In this document: positions 44,706 through 56,601 of the stretch, in pieces
How positions within the stretch are numbered: position 1 is the first letter of the stretch
Layout: the number at the start of each line of letters is the position of its first letter
Source of the DNA: Brienomyrus brachyistius
Lineage: Eukaryota; Chordata; Actinopteri; Osteoglossiformes; Mormyridae
Assembly: GCF_023856365.1 (NCBI RefSeq)
Contig: NC_064555.1
Span: 22,259,254-22,323,253 of the forward strand
Direction: 5' to 3'
Length of the DNA: 64,000 nucleotides
Notes under the pieces: model-generated
Databases searched by the model: none
The model's input: the letters and a program-made list of their open reading frames with translations, nothing else
What the model was told of the DNA's origin: nothing
Translations under genes and position numbers: made by a program

Positions 44706-47616
44706 CGGTGTGCAATAACAGCTTGCACACTTTGTGCAATGTTAATATATACATGCAAGCATCACATTCCATGAACTATGATAGCCTGCTAGCTGAATGA
44801 ATGGTTTCATTTCAACATAAAAAAAAGACTCAAGTTTCTGCATGCCCTCTCCAAGACAATCACAATCATTCTCGTTCTTATTGCTGGACTCACTCATAGA
44901 TGGTGCAGCGCGTTCGTGAGAAAAACAAACGAGGGAAGGAGAGGAAAGCGAACAAGAACTGGTCATGAAAATACAGCAGTCGTGAAATGCAGTCCTACTC
45001 AAAACAATACATTGACAAAAAAATTATCATATGAATGTGCCGTGTTATGTAAGATTATGTGGCTAAGAACCAGGGCCAACCTTTGTTTTTGTAGGAATAA
45101 TTTTGACATGCATAAATTATACAATGTAAATTGAAAAACTAAATCATAGTCAAAGTGATGATAGACCGGCTAGGCTACTCCAGGATGCTAAACGGCACAT
45201 ATCATTGGCTAATCTCGCATTACTGGAGTCCATCAAACCTGAATATCTCCTTTTAAGACGTATTTGTATTGCAGTTGTGCTGTGGTGATATTCAAGTCCT
45301 GCTTTGTAATACTAACAGATATTTGGCCCATACTGTCAAGTAACTGAGAAGGAAAATATTAACTGACAGTTCTAGTATGTTTATTATGAGAACTTGCCCA
45401 GTTAGCAGCTAGTAAGTTTAGTTTCAGAAGTTTCACCCCTGCTTACTGCTCATACGAGCTGGGCTGGGTATTGGCACAGATGCGTTTGATTCAGCTGAGA
45501 TTGAATCAAATTGTTAGCTTGTGAATCAGATTTGATTCAATAAGAATGAGATATGAAATTCTATATAATAACTGTACATAATTGGACAGACATTAAAAAA
45601 GCTCTTAACGGAAGACAAATTCACAAATGCAGTCACAGGAAACAAAATTGTGAAAACCACTAAAGATAGGCCAAAGACTTGTATACCAAAATCTTTATAT
45701 ATCTCCAGACTATTAGTTGCATAAATCTTCTCCTGTGTTATTCATGTTGAAGAAAAAAAAAACAGATAAACAATACTCATAGCTGACAGCAGGTCACATA
45801 AATAATATCAGTTTTCTCATTTGCTTTCATTTCATTTTACTTATTCTGCTTATATACAAAATGTTATTTTGCGTTTCCGTTAGCAGTGTACTGAGTATGA
45901 CTGATGAGAGAAGAGAGCCCTACTTTGACCCGACCTGACTTGCTTGCATTCACGTACTACAGCCCTCCATAACCGTGACTGCAATACCTTTGCCTTTAGG
46001 TGAAAAAGAAAGTAGCGCCACCTATATGGTAAGAGGATTAAAGTGAAATTCAGTGAAAATATTTTTTAAATCTCGGAGGGGGGAAAGCAAAAATTAACTA
46101 GATTGATCTTGAGATTTTGTGAATCGATATTGAAGCATCAAAGCGAGGATCGTGATTAATCATAAAATCGATATTTGGCATTTTTAATCAAAGGTATCCA
46201 CACTGAATGTCGCTATATATCTAAAATGTAACATAATTCATATGTGATGCAATGCAGCTATATCTGACTAAATGGTATATTAACATATATTACATACAGA
46301 AACAAGACATGCATATTTCAAGTTTTACAACAAGACATTCATCAAAATATTAAACGTTAAATGCAGGGTGCTAAACTCTGATTACTTGTTTGATTGGATA
46401 CTTCAGGAAACCCTCTTTATGAAGAAAACCCAGGAAGCAAAATGTAGATTGTAGATAAAATACCTTCAGCTGCCCTACAACCATGCTGAGGACACAGCTG
46501 TCAGGGGTAGGCTGGTGGTCTTGCGCTGTGATGCTGTGTTCAATGGTCTTGAATGGGAGACTCTGAAAATGGTTAGAATCTCCCATAAGTTTGGCATTTC
46601 CCTCCTACTCTGGTAAACACTCCCACACAATCAGCCTTTAAGCTGGCCGTGTACTTCCGATGGAATCGACATTGTTCTAGCAATACGACTTCGCATGACA
46701 TGTAATCACAGCAGTAATCACCATTTCAGTGCGCTACCTGCGCAGGATCACGAGGCGAGTTCTCATTTGTTATGATCCCACCCGCTGTCCATGATTGGCT
46801 GACATGAGACGCCACGGGGTTGGTCAGCAGGACTGATTATACAGGTACCGGCATGCTTTGCATCGCACTTTAAATATTGTAAATTAATATGCGTATTTCT
46901 GCTAATAGTAAATGTCACATCTGTGTACTGTTTCTGGTGGAATGTATGTGTTTCATTGGCATACAACTGAGAATGTCGTTTAAATTGCCGGGTTCCCTGT
47001 CTGATCCGCTGCTAGTATTAACTCAATATCGGTTGTTAATAAAGCAATTTCAATTTTAAAAGTTTCACCACTAAACTCAGTGAACTGTGGGAGGCACAAA
47101 CTGAAGCCTGACTGGAACTGACACTAATGTAAGTGAGGGAAAAGCGGATCTTCATCGACTAATGTCTGAAATGTATTTTCAACGCATTCGCGCATGCGCA
47201 AGAAATACAACGTTCGCCAGAGAACTATTTGAATCCATCCATGATTACTTACACTGAGTTTTGTCATTATCGCAGCCTTGCCTTGAAATCCCTGTGCTTC
47301 CCACGTCAGACACGAAGAATCAGTCTGTAGAAAACAAAATACAACGGCTCGTTTACAGATCCCAAAGCGTTTTAGAAATCAGTATTAAGGTCACACTGTG
47401 ATGGGTAACACGTGGATCACATATGAAGCTAAAAAGCAACTGAAATTAATTCACGGTAAAGAAACTATACTCCTCTTTGGCTTTATAGCGATCGATAAAT
47501 AAAATATGGGTTCTTACATATATATCAGCAAGGTTGGCGCGATTCGTGTCGAATTGTAGGTAGTAATGCTGCACAAAACTCGTCCCTATTTGTTCCCACA
47601 CTGGTTTCTCCGCCAT
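44220..47616 (-). CDS. nutf2: nuclear transport factor 2, complete
   Basis: Exons 47518-47616, 47253-47324, 46464-46562 and 44220-44336, all GT-AG and all phase 0, give 128 residues, one more than human NUTF2. The protein starts [19 protein letters not shown] and ends [11 protein letters not shown]2 is a homodimer that carries Ran-GDP into the nucleus through FxFG nucleoporins. The residues known to matter are in place: Trp41 (FxFG-binding site) in CLTWEAQGF, and Asp92 and Asp94 (Ran contact) in [10 protein letters not shown]. The middle exon ([14 protein letters not shown]) is almost unchanged from mammals. A CA microsatellite sits in the last intron. An extra 5' non-coding exon is possible because TTAG precedes the ATG by about 20 bases on the minus strand. 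Human NUTF2 is on chromosome 16, so this could be a fish paralogue such as nutf2l. Confidence 0.95.
44337..46463 (-). other. nutf2 intron 3
   Basis: Intron of 2127 bases, AT-rich. Apart from the CA microsatellite nothing is recognised. Confidence 0.7.
44632..44702. repeat. (CA)n microsatellite in nutf2 intron 3
   Basis: About 35 uninterrupted CA units, 296 bases upstream (in transcript sense) of nutf2 exon 4. Confidence 0.97.
46665..46885 (+). repeat. dispersed repeat family A, copy 2
   Basis: Partner of 35625-35870 (see there for matching blocks). It lies in nutf2 intron 2. Just beyond it, at 47190-47199, there is a perfect GCGCATGCGC palindrome; copy 1 is followed by a related GCATGCGC near 35898, so that motif may belong to the repeat. 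Confidence 0.75.
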
Positions 47617-47960
47617 ATCTTCAGAAGAGTCTAACCTAACACATAAAAAGAAGCAGGAATAATCAGACTATGAGAATTTTATCCTGAATAAGACGAAGAA
47701 CCAGCTTATAGATGAAAGTGTCTTCTACTCGTCGACCGCGCGCTGCCCAGGAACAAAAAGTATCCGCCAATAGCGGTACAGGAGACAGGACTCCCAGCAA
47801 GCGATTGGCTCAGGCCGCCCTATGACGGATATGGAGGGCGAGACCCGCACATCATGGCCACGATAATCCTCTTGACTTCCTAGAAGTTTCCATTTCAACT
47901 CAAATAACTGCAAAACACTAAACTTACTCAAGTGTAACTTTTAAAGTAATTTGCATTATT
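47617..47960 (-). promoter_or_regulatory. nutf2: nutf2 upstream region
   Basis: Upstream sequence with moderate CpG (GTCGACCGCGCGCTGCCC at 47733-47750) and inverted CCAAT boxes (GCCAATAGCGG near 47766, GCGATTGGCTC near 47801). These suit a housekeeping promoter. No TATA box is evident. Confidence 0.45.
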
Positions 47961-47969
47961 TGTTGTTGA

Positions 47970-48060
47970 CTGATGGTGTGGTGTAGTAGTTAGCATAGCC
48001 GCCTTCCAAGCAGCTGCCTGGGTTTCGATCTTTATAGATCTGCAAACAACAAATTACTGG
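47970..48060 (+). repeat. tRNA-SINE head fragment
   Basis: TGGTGTGGTGTAGTAGTTAG followed by CCTGGGTTTCGATC looks like the A-box and B-box region of a decayed tRNA-derived SINE. Confidence 0.5.
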
Positions 48061-48229
48061 TTTCTACTAGCAGTCACGCTAAATTGCCTGAAGTTTTACG
48101 CTACTCCGAAGTTTCTAAAAGGTTTATACTTTCTCTAAAATCTTCTGCATACTCCAACGCTACACACAGTTTATAATTATTAATAGCATTAACACCCTTA
48201 CACACACCTAACACAACCAGAAACAAGAG

Positions 48230-48920
48230 TTCCTTACATACAGTTGAAACCAAAGACAGATCTCCCTAAGCCACTTTGTAACTAATTTTGCAGTATACTT
48301 AGAGTCATTGTCCATTTGGAAGACCCATTTGCACCGACACTTTACCTTCCTGGCTGATTTCTTGAGATGTTCTTTCCTCCTGATGCTGCCACCCTCATAT
48401 TTCACAATTGGGATGGTGTTCTCAGGCTTGCACGCTTCCCCCCTTTTCCTCCAAATATAACGATACTCATTATGGCCAAACAGATCCATTTTTTGTTTCA
48501 TCAGACCACAGGACGTCTCCAAAGATTCAGGTCTTTGTCCCTGTGTGCATTTGCGAACCATAAACTGGCTTTTTTTGTACGTTGCTTTTGGAGTGCTGGC
48601 TTTTTCTTCTCCTTTCAGCACATGTCGGGTTGTTTTTCTGTGGATAATGACACTCTCTTACTAGCTTCAGCCAGCATCTTCACAAGCCCTTTTACTTTCG
48701 TTCTGGGATTGATACACACATTTCGCACTAAAACACGTTCATCTCTGGGACACAGAACCCATCTCCTTCCAGAGTGGAATGATAGCTGGACATTCCCATG
48801 GTGCTTATACTTGCATATAATTGTTTGCACAGATGAGTGTGACACCTTCAGACATCTGGAAATTGTACCCAAGGATGAACCAGTCTTGTGGAGCCCCACT
48901 CTTCTCTTCCTGATATCTTG
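48230..48920 (-). pseudogene. broken Tc1-like transposase
   Basis: Minus-strand pieces in different frames: a helix-turn-helix part (SLGTISRCLKVSHSSVQTII), then NPRTKVKGLVKMLAEA, then DLFGHNEYRYIWRKRGEA, NTIPIVKYEGGSI and WVFQMDNDSKYTAKLVTKWL. These are in the order of Tc1 transposases. In the motif normally reading HDNDPKHT the sequence has MDNDSKYT. Frameshifts and stops separate the parts, and the DPNPIE-containing end is lost. Confidence 0.85.
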
Positions 48921-49273
48921 GCTTATTTCTTTTGATTTTCCCCTGATGGAAGCAGTGTATTTGAGGTGTACCTCCAGTTACCTCAAGTGGTGTCAATTAA
49001 CCTATCAGACACTTCCAAAGCCATTACATCATCACCTGGGCTTTCCCAAATTGTTTAAAGGCACAGTAACCTTAGTGTATGCAAACTCTTGAGTTTGAAG
49101 AATGTAATAAAAAAACTAAAATAAAAAATCTCTCTCATTATTCTGACATTCAGCAAATAGAAATGATTTTTAGTAAACGTGACTGACCTAAAACAGAAAA
49201 GGTTTTGCCTGATTATATGTCAGACAGTTGTGTGTCTTTTTATACAGTGCATGTAAACTTCTGGTTTCAACTG
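48241..49273 (-). mobile_element. inactive Tc1-like transposon with IR/DR-type right end
   Basis: The outer ends are inverted: left CAGTTGAAACC (after TA at 48239-48240); the right end, reverse complemented, is CAGTTGAAACCAGAAGTTTA. An internal copy of the repeat (TTAGTGTATGCAAACTCTTG at about 49072) stands about 170 bases inside, the inverted-repeat/direct-repeat layout of salmonid and zebrafish Tc1 elements. The left inverted repeat is cut short. Confidence 0.85.
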
Positions 49274-49329
49274 TTGAAGCACTATCAGTGCAGTATAAAA
49301 CAGCAGTCATTAAACAGAAGGAAACTGAA

Positions 49330-50596
49330 AAACTCAAAAATATTCTTTTATTACCAACATAGTAGTAAGTAGCAAGAAGAAAAAAAATGAAATTCAGGGA
49401 AACTGTTATATCAGACAGGAATAATGGTAGTGGGCATGTTAAGAACAGAAGAGCAGAAACTAATACATTAAGAAACGGGCAAACTGTTTATAAACTGAAC
49501 ATGATATTGCAGTAAAAGAAAAAAACAAAAAGGCCAGTCATTATAATCACCCTGGCTGGTCAAATCCTACATTTATAAACGTTGGCATGCTCTGATTGGT
49601 GCTTAGCATATGTTAATACATATTGAATGCACCTATATGAAGCAGCAGAGCCATAGATTATGAAGTCTACTGCCAAAACACAAACTTCTGGCAAAGCCAA
49701 AGTACCACAATTTTGACAATTAATACCCTCATTGACCACAGTCAGGTTCTTAGCAAATATTTGTGCATGTAGTTTTTCAGTGAAATTCAATCAGATGTCC
49801 AAAGTCTGCACTAGGATTATAAACACATTTGTGGTAGCTGCCCTGAGCTTTGGAGGTTTATGGTTGAAACAGCAGTCAAACACTAACGATACGGTTAGAT
49901 AAACAGTGCCAGGGGGGGGCTGCTGGAAGGCCTGGCTCAACACTTGCGCTGCACAATTATGACAGCTGTTATCAAAGCAGGAGAATTGTTAATGTCACCC
50001 TTTCGCTGTTTAGATGATCCGCAGAAATATAAACTACAAATAAAAAAAGTATCCCAAAATATGGCAATAATTATGGAGAAAAAAAAAGTATTGTAAAAAA
50101 GGAATGTTAAAAACTGTCACATGTTAGATGGCATCCATTTCAAATAGCTCTTCTTATGGCAAAAAAAAAAAAAAAAAAATTAAACACCATTTTCTATACT
50201 GTCAGGACATCCTTTCCTCCACACACCACTCGCTTCATTTCCGGCCCATCTGGGTCAAACGATGAATCACTACCACATCAATTCAGATTTTACAAACCTA
50301 GAGGTGTAAAACACTAGGAGGCACTTCTCGCACAAGCATGGCAAACTCTGAGTTAGAGGACCCGGAATAGTGTTTGGCTACGAAGTCAGTTATTCCAGGC
50401 GAGAAGCTGAGACCCTCCTTCGCCAAGCTCCATGACTCAGCACTCCCATGGCCCGAGTGTCAGGACAGTATTGCTTGTCAGATCCCTGACTAACAGTCAC
50501 TCCCTCTTCCAAAGGATATGTATTATTGCCCTTTGGCTGAAGCGTAATGAGGTGATGCCCCCTCACCAGAGCGAGAGGATTGATCTGGCTTCTCAA
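49330..50596 (-). other. bloc1s4: probable bloc1s4 3' untranslated region
   Basis: The sequence follows the bloc1s4 stop. A minus-strand poly(A) signal (TTTATT at 49347-49352) would end the message close to the Tc1-like element's right edge at 49273. It contains A-runs near 50161 and a G-run near 49913. No other exon is seen. Confidence 0.5.
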
Positions 50597-52622
50597 TCAG
50601 TGCTCCACGTGTGGCTGGAAATAATCATCGGTTCTGAAGACGGACGGTACCTCCTGATGTTGGTTCTGTGGCCTTCTAGAGCCAGCTGGTTTCTGCAAGG
50701 AACACCATAGGTCAAGTCATTAAATAATATCTTTATTGTCGACCTTCAGCACTTGCAGTTCATCCTCAGTTGACCCTCAAAGCCTCCAAGAAATGCTAAT
50801 GAATGAGTGGACCTGATGTCCAGGTTTGAATATTTGTTTACTTAGCGGAGGCTTTTGTTCAAAACAACATACAAGTCAAAAAGCAAGAGTCGTGTCAGTG
50901 TCCCAGGAGTAACTGGGTTTAAAGGCCTTGCTTAAGGACCCATCACTGACATTCAGTCTTCTGTGGGATTTGAACCAATGACCTTCTGATCACAGGCATT
51001 GGAGTCCTAATGTGCAAAGTCATGTACTGTCAAATTAAAAACACAAATCAGGTTTTAACAAACTAAACAGTGAAGTAGTTAGTATGATATCCCACCTGGC
51101 CACAGTTTGACACCTCTAACACCTACATGACTGCACTTTCTTGAGCAATGTTGTGCTTGAGAAATGCTTACGTTTAGAAAGGCAGAGACATTCATTGTGC
51201 GGAAGATCTTCTTGAAGGCCCCAGGGAGACTTCCCTGTTCTCCCTCAGCCTGATTCACCTGCTCCTCCATCGCACTGACGTTGGCTCCAACTATTCTGAC
51301 GAAAGCCTGTCAGCCATGCAAGACCTTTCATCAGGACCCTCTATCTTCTACAATCAGATGTACTAGATGGGCAACTTGACATATTTTCACATATTAATAC
51401 AAGCACCATCACTTGTGAAATAAAGTTAACCGTGCTCTCCGTGCACTGATGAGCTTTTATAAAATGATCTTCACCCTTAGCAGCGAACATACCTCTAGCT
51501 TATCAACTTTTCTGTAGATGTCTCTCATTTCTTCAGATCTTCTGAGAATCTGAGGTAGATTCTCGTTGACAATCTGAGACGTGTCACTTCGGATCTAAAG
51601 AACATTTTATATTACTCATACCAGTACCATTCATTCAGTATCATTATACTGGCTTTATTTTTTGACAAATGATCATCTTAAACAGAAGAAAATGAGAACT
51701 TCAAGAACCCACTTTACTGCCTGCTAAAATGCTTTCCAGACAATAGATACGGTAGGGCAGAAAAAAACCGTTACTCAGCTTTAAATATACTAAAACAAAG
51801 CTGACAAAACTCAGCTCTCTACAGGAGAAATGTATAACTTGAAACATCCCATGCATCTGTAACACAAGTCATAGTTTCCCCACAGTGTCACTGTGGCATT
51901 CGGTTTTGGAGCGGAAAACTTTATAATCAATCAATCAATTAATCAATTTCTTCAATAATACAGCCAATAATTCTGTGCTGCGATCCTTAAAAACAACCTG
52001 CTTAAAATGTACTAAACGGCTTGAATAATCCAAAGAATGCGAACGGATGGCAGGATAAAGGCATACCATGTCAAGCATTCCGACGAACTCATCCACCCGA
52101 GTAAGCATCTCCTCCAAGCTCTTTTCAAAGCCGTAGACCTGTCGGGGAAATAATTTCGTGCGCTTCATGTCATCCCTCAGTCCTCAAACCGCCTGTTCTA
52201 GTGAGTCCCACACACGCTTTAAATAAGCCCCAGATTACCCCCAAGCTCCTTCTTGCATAACGTTCATGTTCTATAACAACCTAAAGTAATGCATAAAGGA
52301 CAGGCGGAAAAACATCTCGAAGATCTTGTCTATAATCGCTTGATCGATCCAAACATACGCCTACCTCGTCGTCGGCGTTCGCCCTGATGTAAGCCGAGAA
52401 GCACCGCGCTGTGCGCTGCAGCAGCAGATCGTCGTTTTGTCCGCTGTGGGGCGGCGGAGCGTTGAAGCTGTGGCTTTGTGACACCGAGCCGCTGCTCAGG
52501 CCCTCACTCAGCATGGAGAAGCTGCTTGTACTCTGGGACACATTGCCGCTATCCGTGCTCACCTCCGCCGCCGATTCTTCCACGGGCGACAAACGCCCCG
52601 CTCCGTCGACGTGACGGTCCAT
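50597..52622 (-). CDS. bloc1s4: BLOC-1 subunit 4 (cappuccino), complete, five coding exons
   Basis: Exons 52365-52622, 52067-52138, 51493-51594, 51172-51306 and 50597-50692, all GT-AG and phase 0, give 220 residues; human BLOC1S4 is 217. Matching landmarks: SGNVSQSTSSF in the acidic/Ser-rich N terminus, EEMLTRVDEFVGMLDM, the coiled-coil segment EEMRDIYRKVDKLEAFVRIV, MEEQVNQAEGEQGSLPGAFK and the tail VFRTDDYF. The protein is a subunit of BLOC-1, the octameric complex that sorts cargo to lysosome-related organelles such as melanosomes. The ATG at 52622-52620 is chosen because the frame upstream has only a GTG. The human gene is intronless, so the five exons are notable. An E-box lies 36 bases upstream. 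Confidence 0.93.
50845..51015 (+). repeat. dispersed repeat fragment in bloc1s4 intron 4
   Basis: TTACTTAGCGGAGGCTTTTG, CTTGCTTAAGGACCCATCAC and GATTTGAACCAATGACCTTC follow one another; this is a widespread fish repeat style (old SINE-like). No target duplication was found. Confidence 0.5.
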
Positions 52623-53130
52623 CACTCCTGTTTCTCTTTCGTCGGGCAGCTGATCAATCACGTGAGTTATTCGTCACTCTGGATAGGTACCCGGATGGCC
52701 CAAACTGAACCAAGCGCTGCAACGCGTTTTCCGATTTTTCAGAACCTAGGCCACGTAAGATCCGCTACATCTGCATGCCCTGAACGTAAGAGAACTATAT
52801 ACCGTTTGCTTTAATACAACGGCATTAATACAAAAGGAACAGTAGCTTTGTTAGGTAATGGGAAAATGTGCAGAGCTGTAAATTACTAGCCTGACAGCGG
52901 AATATATATTTTTGAACTTGCGTATAGAACATTATATTGTGTGGTTCATACGTTTCCTCTGGAATTAATGAAGCAAATGTTTATATATTTATTTCTGTTT
53001 TTAATCATCAGTACAGGGTAACGGGGCAGTTACACTGTTCCAACCATATTGTTGAAAGCTGTTTTATTTAAAAGTCAGCATTTAAAAAGTGGAATTATTC
53101 CTTGTTTACCAAATTGAAAAAGTCGCGCAA
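52623..53130 (-). promoter_or_regulatory. bloc1s4: bloc1s4 promoter region with CACGTG E-box
   Basis: The palindrome TCACGTGA stands at 52658-52665, 36 bases upstream of the ATG on the minus strand. It has the core of the CLEAR element (GTCACGTGAC) bound by TFEB/MITF. Whether it lies in the promoter or the 5' UTR depends on the unknown transcription start. The rest is AT-rich. Confidence 0.45.
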
Positions 53131-55648
53131 CAGAACATCTTTTAATTTCTTTATTTTAAGTCATCTTTTAAAAATACAAAAAGTTTAATACATAGTAAGA
53201 AAAACAACAGTAATAATATTCACATACAAAATTAAAATTTACTGTATAATCTGAGGAATGAGTTTCAAGTGACGTTTACCGTGGATTTATCAATGCAACA
53301 AGGATACTGGGGGAAACACTTTGACACACTGGTAAACTCAAGTGGAATAAACACTCAAGAGAGTTGGACATAAAGAATTTTACACTTGTGCAAAAAATCT
53401 CTTTATACATACAGTCAAATGTGAGACACATGCTAAAGTTTTTAAAAACCAGTTATGCAGTTTGATCAGCTATGTTGTGCTCCTGCAATGTGACTAACAA
53501 AGTTAATCAAACCACCCTCTCTCTATTTCAGCTAGTAAGTCTGTCAGACGGAACATTTAGAATTGAATTTCAATTAGACTATTACGGTACCTGAAAATGT
53601 CATTTGATAAGCGCGGTGTATGTGGGAAGGAAATCTACACCCACGCTGGTTTGGGTTCCCATTCTGGTTAGCCAGATTGAAACAAATTTGAACCGCCTGC
53701 TACAGCATGCGGCCCATTATCTCTTATTACATATGTTTTTAAAAGAAATATTGCAGCTAGTGTTCATGATATTTTTTTCTGATCGGTAAGTCTACCAAAC
53801 AAAACCTTTCCGAACATGATCGTACTAAATTCAACTGTTCATGTAGGTTACTCCCTGTGTTGATCGCTCGTAATTGCATGCATGCAGTAATAGACAAGGA
53901 CAATAGTATTCGCGGAAATTCAGACATTTTCAAAATAAATTAAAAGTAGCGTAAAATTCCTCACGAGCGGAGGGTGAATTCGAATATAATTACCGCATCG
54001 TACCAGCAGGTGGTGTTGTCTAAAAGAAAATGATATCCACGGGGTGGGGGGGGGGTGACTGCTCAGTTCACATACAACTGCAAAAACAGGAAATTTATCA
54101 GCCTTGTCTGAGAATTATAATAAACAAAGTAAAAGCAAATAAAAACAATCTATATTTCGTTGAACAAAAAAGGAAAATTCACACAATTGGGGAATACTAA
54201 TAAAATGAACGAGTTATAAAAACAGTACATTACAGCAATAGTTGTTAAAAATGTACCTTCTTCATTTGACTTTAATAAAATCAGCTAAACCACAGTATTC
54301 ACTAACAGATCTATATGAACTTAAGTTTTACATGTGGACAACAGACTGTGGACCCTCACACAACAGTGTAACCGGTCAACACGTGTGACGTAATTGTCTA
54401 CATTGGCCTACCAAATAAAACTACACTGTTTTTGAAAAGCGAGTTCCAAACTTCACCTAGGAAAGGAAAAAAAAAACCACCCCCAACCGGATTAGTGAGG
54501 ACACACAGAGGCCCTCTAGTGTTTCGGATTACACTTCTAGACTGGGAATTATCAAAGCGGGAATCTTAGTAGGAAGTCAACTCTGGGATCTCAAGTGCAG
54601 GTGTGAGATAAACGTAATTAAACAGTTAAGGGATCGGGGAGCCCCGCATTTCTCTACGCTGGAGTTAATGTGCTGCATCAGTCACTCTGCATTCCTGCTG
54701 TCCGCATGGCCAACTCCTGTGTCCATGTTGAAATAACATTTATGCTTCCTAAAAATGCATCCCTTTCCATCAGTTGCTTAAGAAGCTGTTTAAAATGTAC
54801 CTTACACCTCCTAAATGCATTTTTATGGTGGTAGATAAGGCACCAGACTGCGCTGTGAGAATGCTGAAAAATGCAACACAAACAAGCCCATTGTGCTAAC
54901 CCACAGTGGAAATGTGTTTACTTCCCGGATATAAGATAAGGCAGGTAATGGACTCAATGGCACCTATTTGTCCCTCAGTGCAGACAGCTACTGAAAGCAG
55001 TAAACGATGGCTGCACTCTTAAAGGGCCAATGCACAATAATGTGACAGACGCTTCTGAAAAAGGAGGACAGCCTTCTATCTATGTGAAAAGTTGGCTGAA
55101 TTCATTAGTGTAGCCTGCCGACGGCGGCCTGGCTGATTCATTGCAACCAACGGAGAGACAGATTTATGACAACATAATAGGCCGTGATCCTGCATTAGAA
55201 CAACTATTATGCTGAAAATAAGGATCCCTGGAATATTCCAGAAAGGGAGGCTTGCTAGAGTCAGGATAGGCTTTTGGATCATTAAAATGGTTTAAAAAAA
55301 AAAAAAAAAAAAATTAAAGCTTTACAAAACCTTATTGTTGGTCCCAAAAACCATAAGCGAGAGGAAACTGACACGGCTATCATTTGGTGCTAAAAAAGGA
55401 GCAAGATAAATTTAAGAAATTAAAAGGCTCCTCATTTAACAGCAAAGGTTTCTACCAAAACACAAAAAAAAACAATGCAAAACAAACTGAAGTAAAGCAG
55501 AAATCTACACAGTTCCAGCATCATGTAGTGGGGGGGGGATAGGAGGTTAGGCTATCAGAGGGGCTGGAAGGGGTGTGCGCAGTTCCACTCTGGGCCTTGC
55601 AGGTCAGTCTGTGCACCCGGGCCTGGACCGGTTGGGTTGGGCCCTGCA
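53131..55648 (-). other. pard6g: probable pard6g 3' untranslated region
   Basis: The sequence follows the pard6g stop; a minus-strand poly(A) signal (TTTATT at 53150-53155) could end the message near 53130, leaving about 500 bases to the bloc1s4 start. It contains a G-run near 54046, an A-run at 55293-55312 and a G-run near 55531. No other coding region is seen. Confidence 0.45.
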
Positions 55649-56601
55649 TTATAGAGTGATAACCGTGCCGTCCTCCTCAACGCCACCAGGGGGCAGTGCC
55701 AGGCTGTGCCGGGGGTCTATGCGCATGGCGTTCAGGATTTTGTGCAGGCTCCCATTGCTCTCGCGGAAGGCGGGGCTACTGCCATGGTCCCTGTGCAGCC
55801 TGAAGGAGGGGCTAGCGTGTGGCACACCATTGAGGCTGGGCTGAGAGTGGAAGGAGGCCGTGGAGATGAGCGAGGGGGGGCGTTTGGGGGTGCTGGGCGA
55901 GGCGGTGGCGGGGGCCGGCTGCAAGGCCTGCGAGCGGGAAGTGGCCGAGGCGTTGGAGCGCCGTGACGGGCGCTTGATGCTGCTCTCGATGACGATGTCA
56001 GACTCCTCATCGCTCTCCAACTCGTCGCCGGCCAGCCCGTGGGCCCCCAAGGAGCCAGGAGGTGGCGCCGGGTAGCCGGCTGAGCCGCTACTGTCCGTGG
56101 ACTGGCCCGAGCTGCGACTGCTGCGCACCACGTTGTTGCGCTGGTTCACCGGCTTCACCGTGACGATCAGATTGTGGCTGTTGGCGATCATCATGTCCGT
56201 CACCTGGTCCAGCGTCTTGCCCGTCACCTCTATGCCATTGACTTCCAACACCTCGTCGTTGACGGCCAGCAGGCCCGTGCTTTCAGCCAGGCCCCCGGGT
56301 ACCATGCGGGAGATGAAAATGCCCGGAACCTTCTCCAGGCCGTGCGGTGTGACGCGAACGCTGGTGCCATCGCGGATGTAGAAGCCCAGCGGCCTATCAG
56401 AGCCGTGGCGGTACAAGCGCACCCGGCGGTGGGACTCAGGCAGGATGTCCACATCGATGATGGAAGACACGGGCCGGAAGTCCTGCGGCATCCCAATGCG
56501 TATCTGCGGCCGCTTGCGGTTGACGTCGTTTCGTAGTGTCACCACGGCCTTCTTCCGCCGCGTCATCGTGTTGGTGCCGAAGTTGCTATAGTCGACCTCC
56601 T
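55649..56601 (-). CDS. pard6g: par-6 family cell polarity regulator gamma, last coding exon (partial gene)
   Basis: The acceptor (CTTGCAG) at 56602-56603 opens a phase-1 exon coding for 316 residues after a split Glu codon: EVDYSNFGT..., a semi-CRIB segment ([15 protein letters not shown]), a PDZ domain with the ligand-binding loop PLGFYI and continuing to about IVTVKP, then a Ser/Pro-rich tail. The end [22 protein letters not shown] matches PARD6G far better than PARD6A or PARD6B, although SGQSTDSS resembles PARD6B. PAR6 binds GTP-CDC42 through CRIB-PDZ and aPKC through the N-terminal PB1 domain, setting apical polarity. The PB1-coding exons are not in 56602-64000, so the preceding intron exceeds 7.3 kb. 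The tail carries a serine-rich stretch and many CpG. Confidence 0.95.

Noticed and set aside
47190..47199. GCGCATGCGC as an NRF1-driven nutf2 promoter
   Set aside because: It lies inside nutf2 intron 2, downstream of the start codon, next to a dispersed repeat; a promoter role is not supported.
48367..49092. A 241-residue plus-strand open frame
   Set aside because: It is antisense to the dead Tc1-like transposase and has no protein similarity I recognise.
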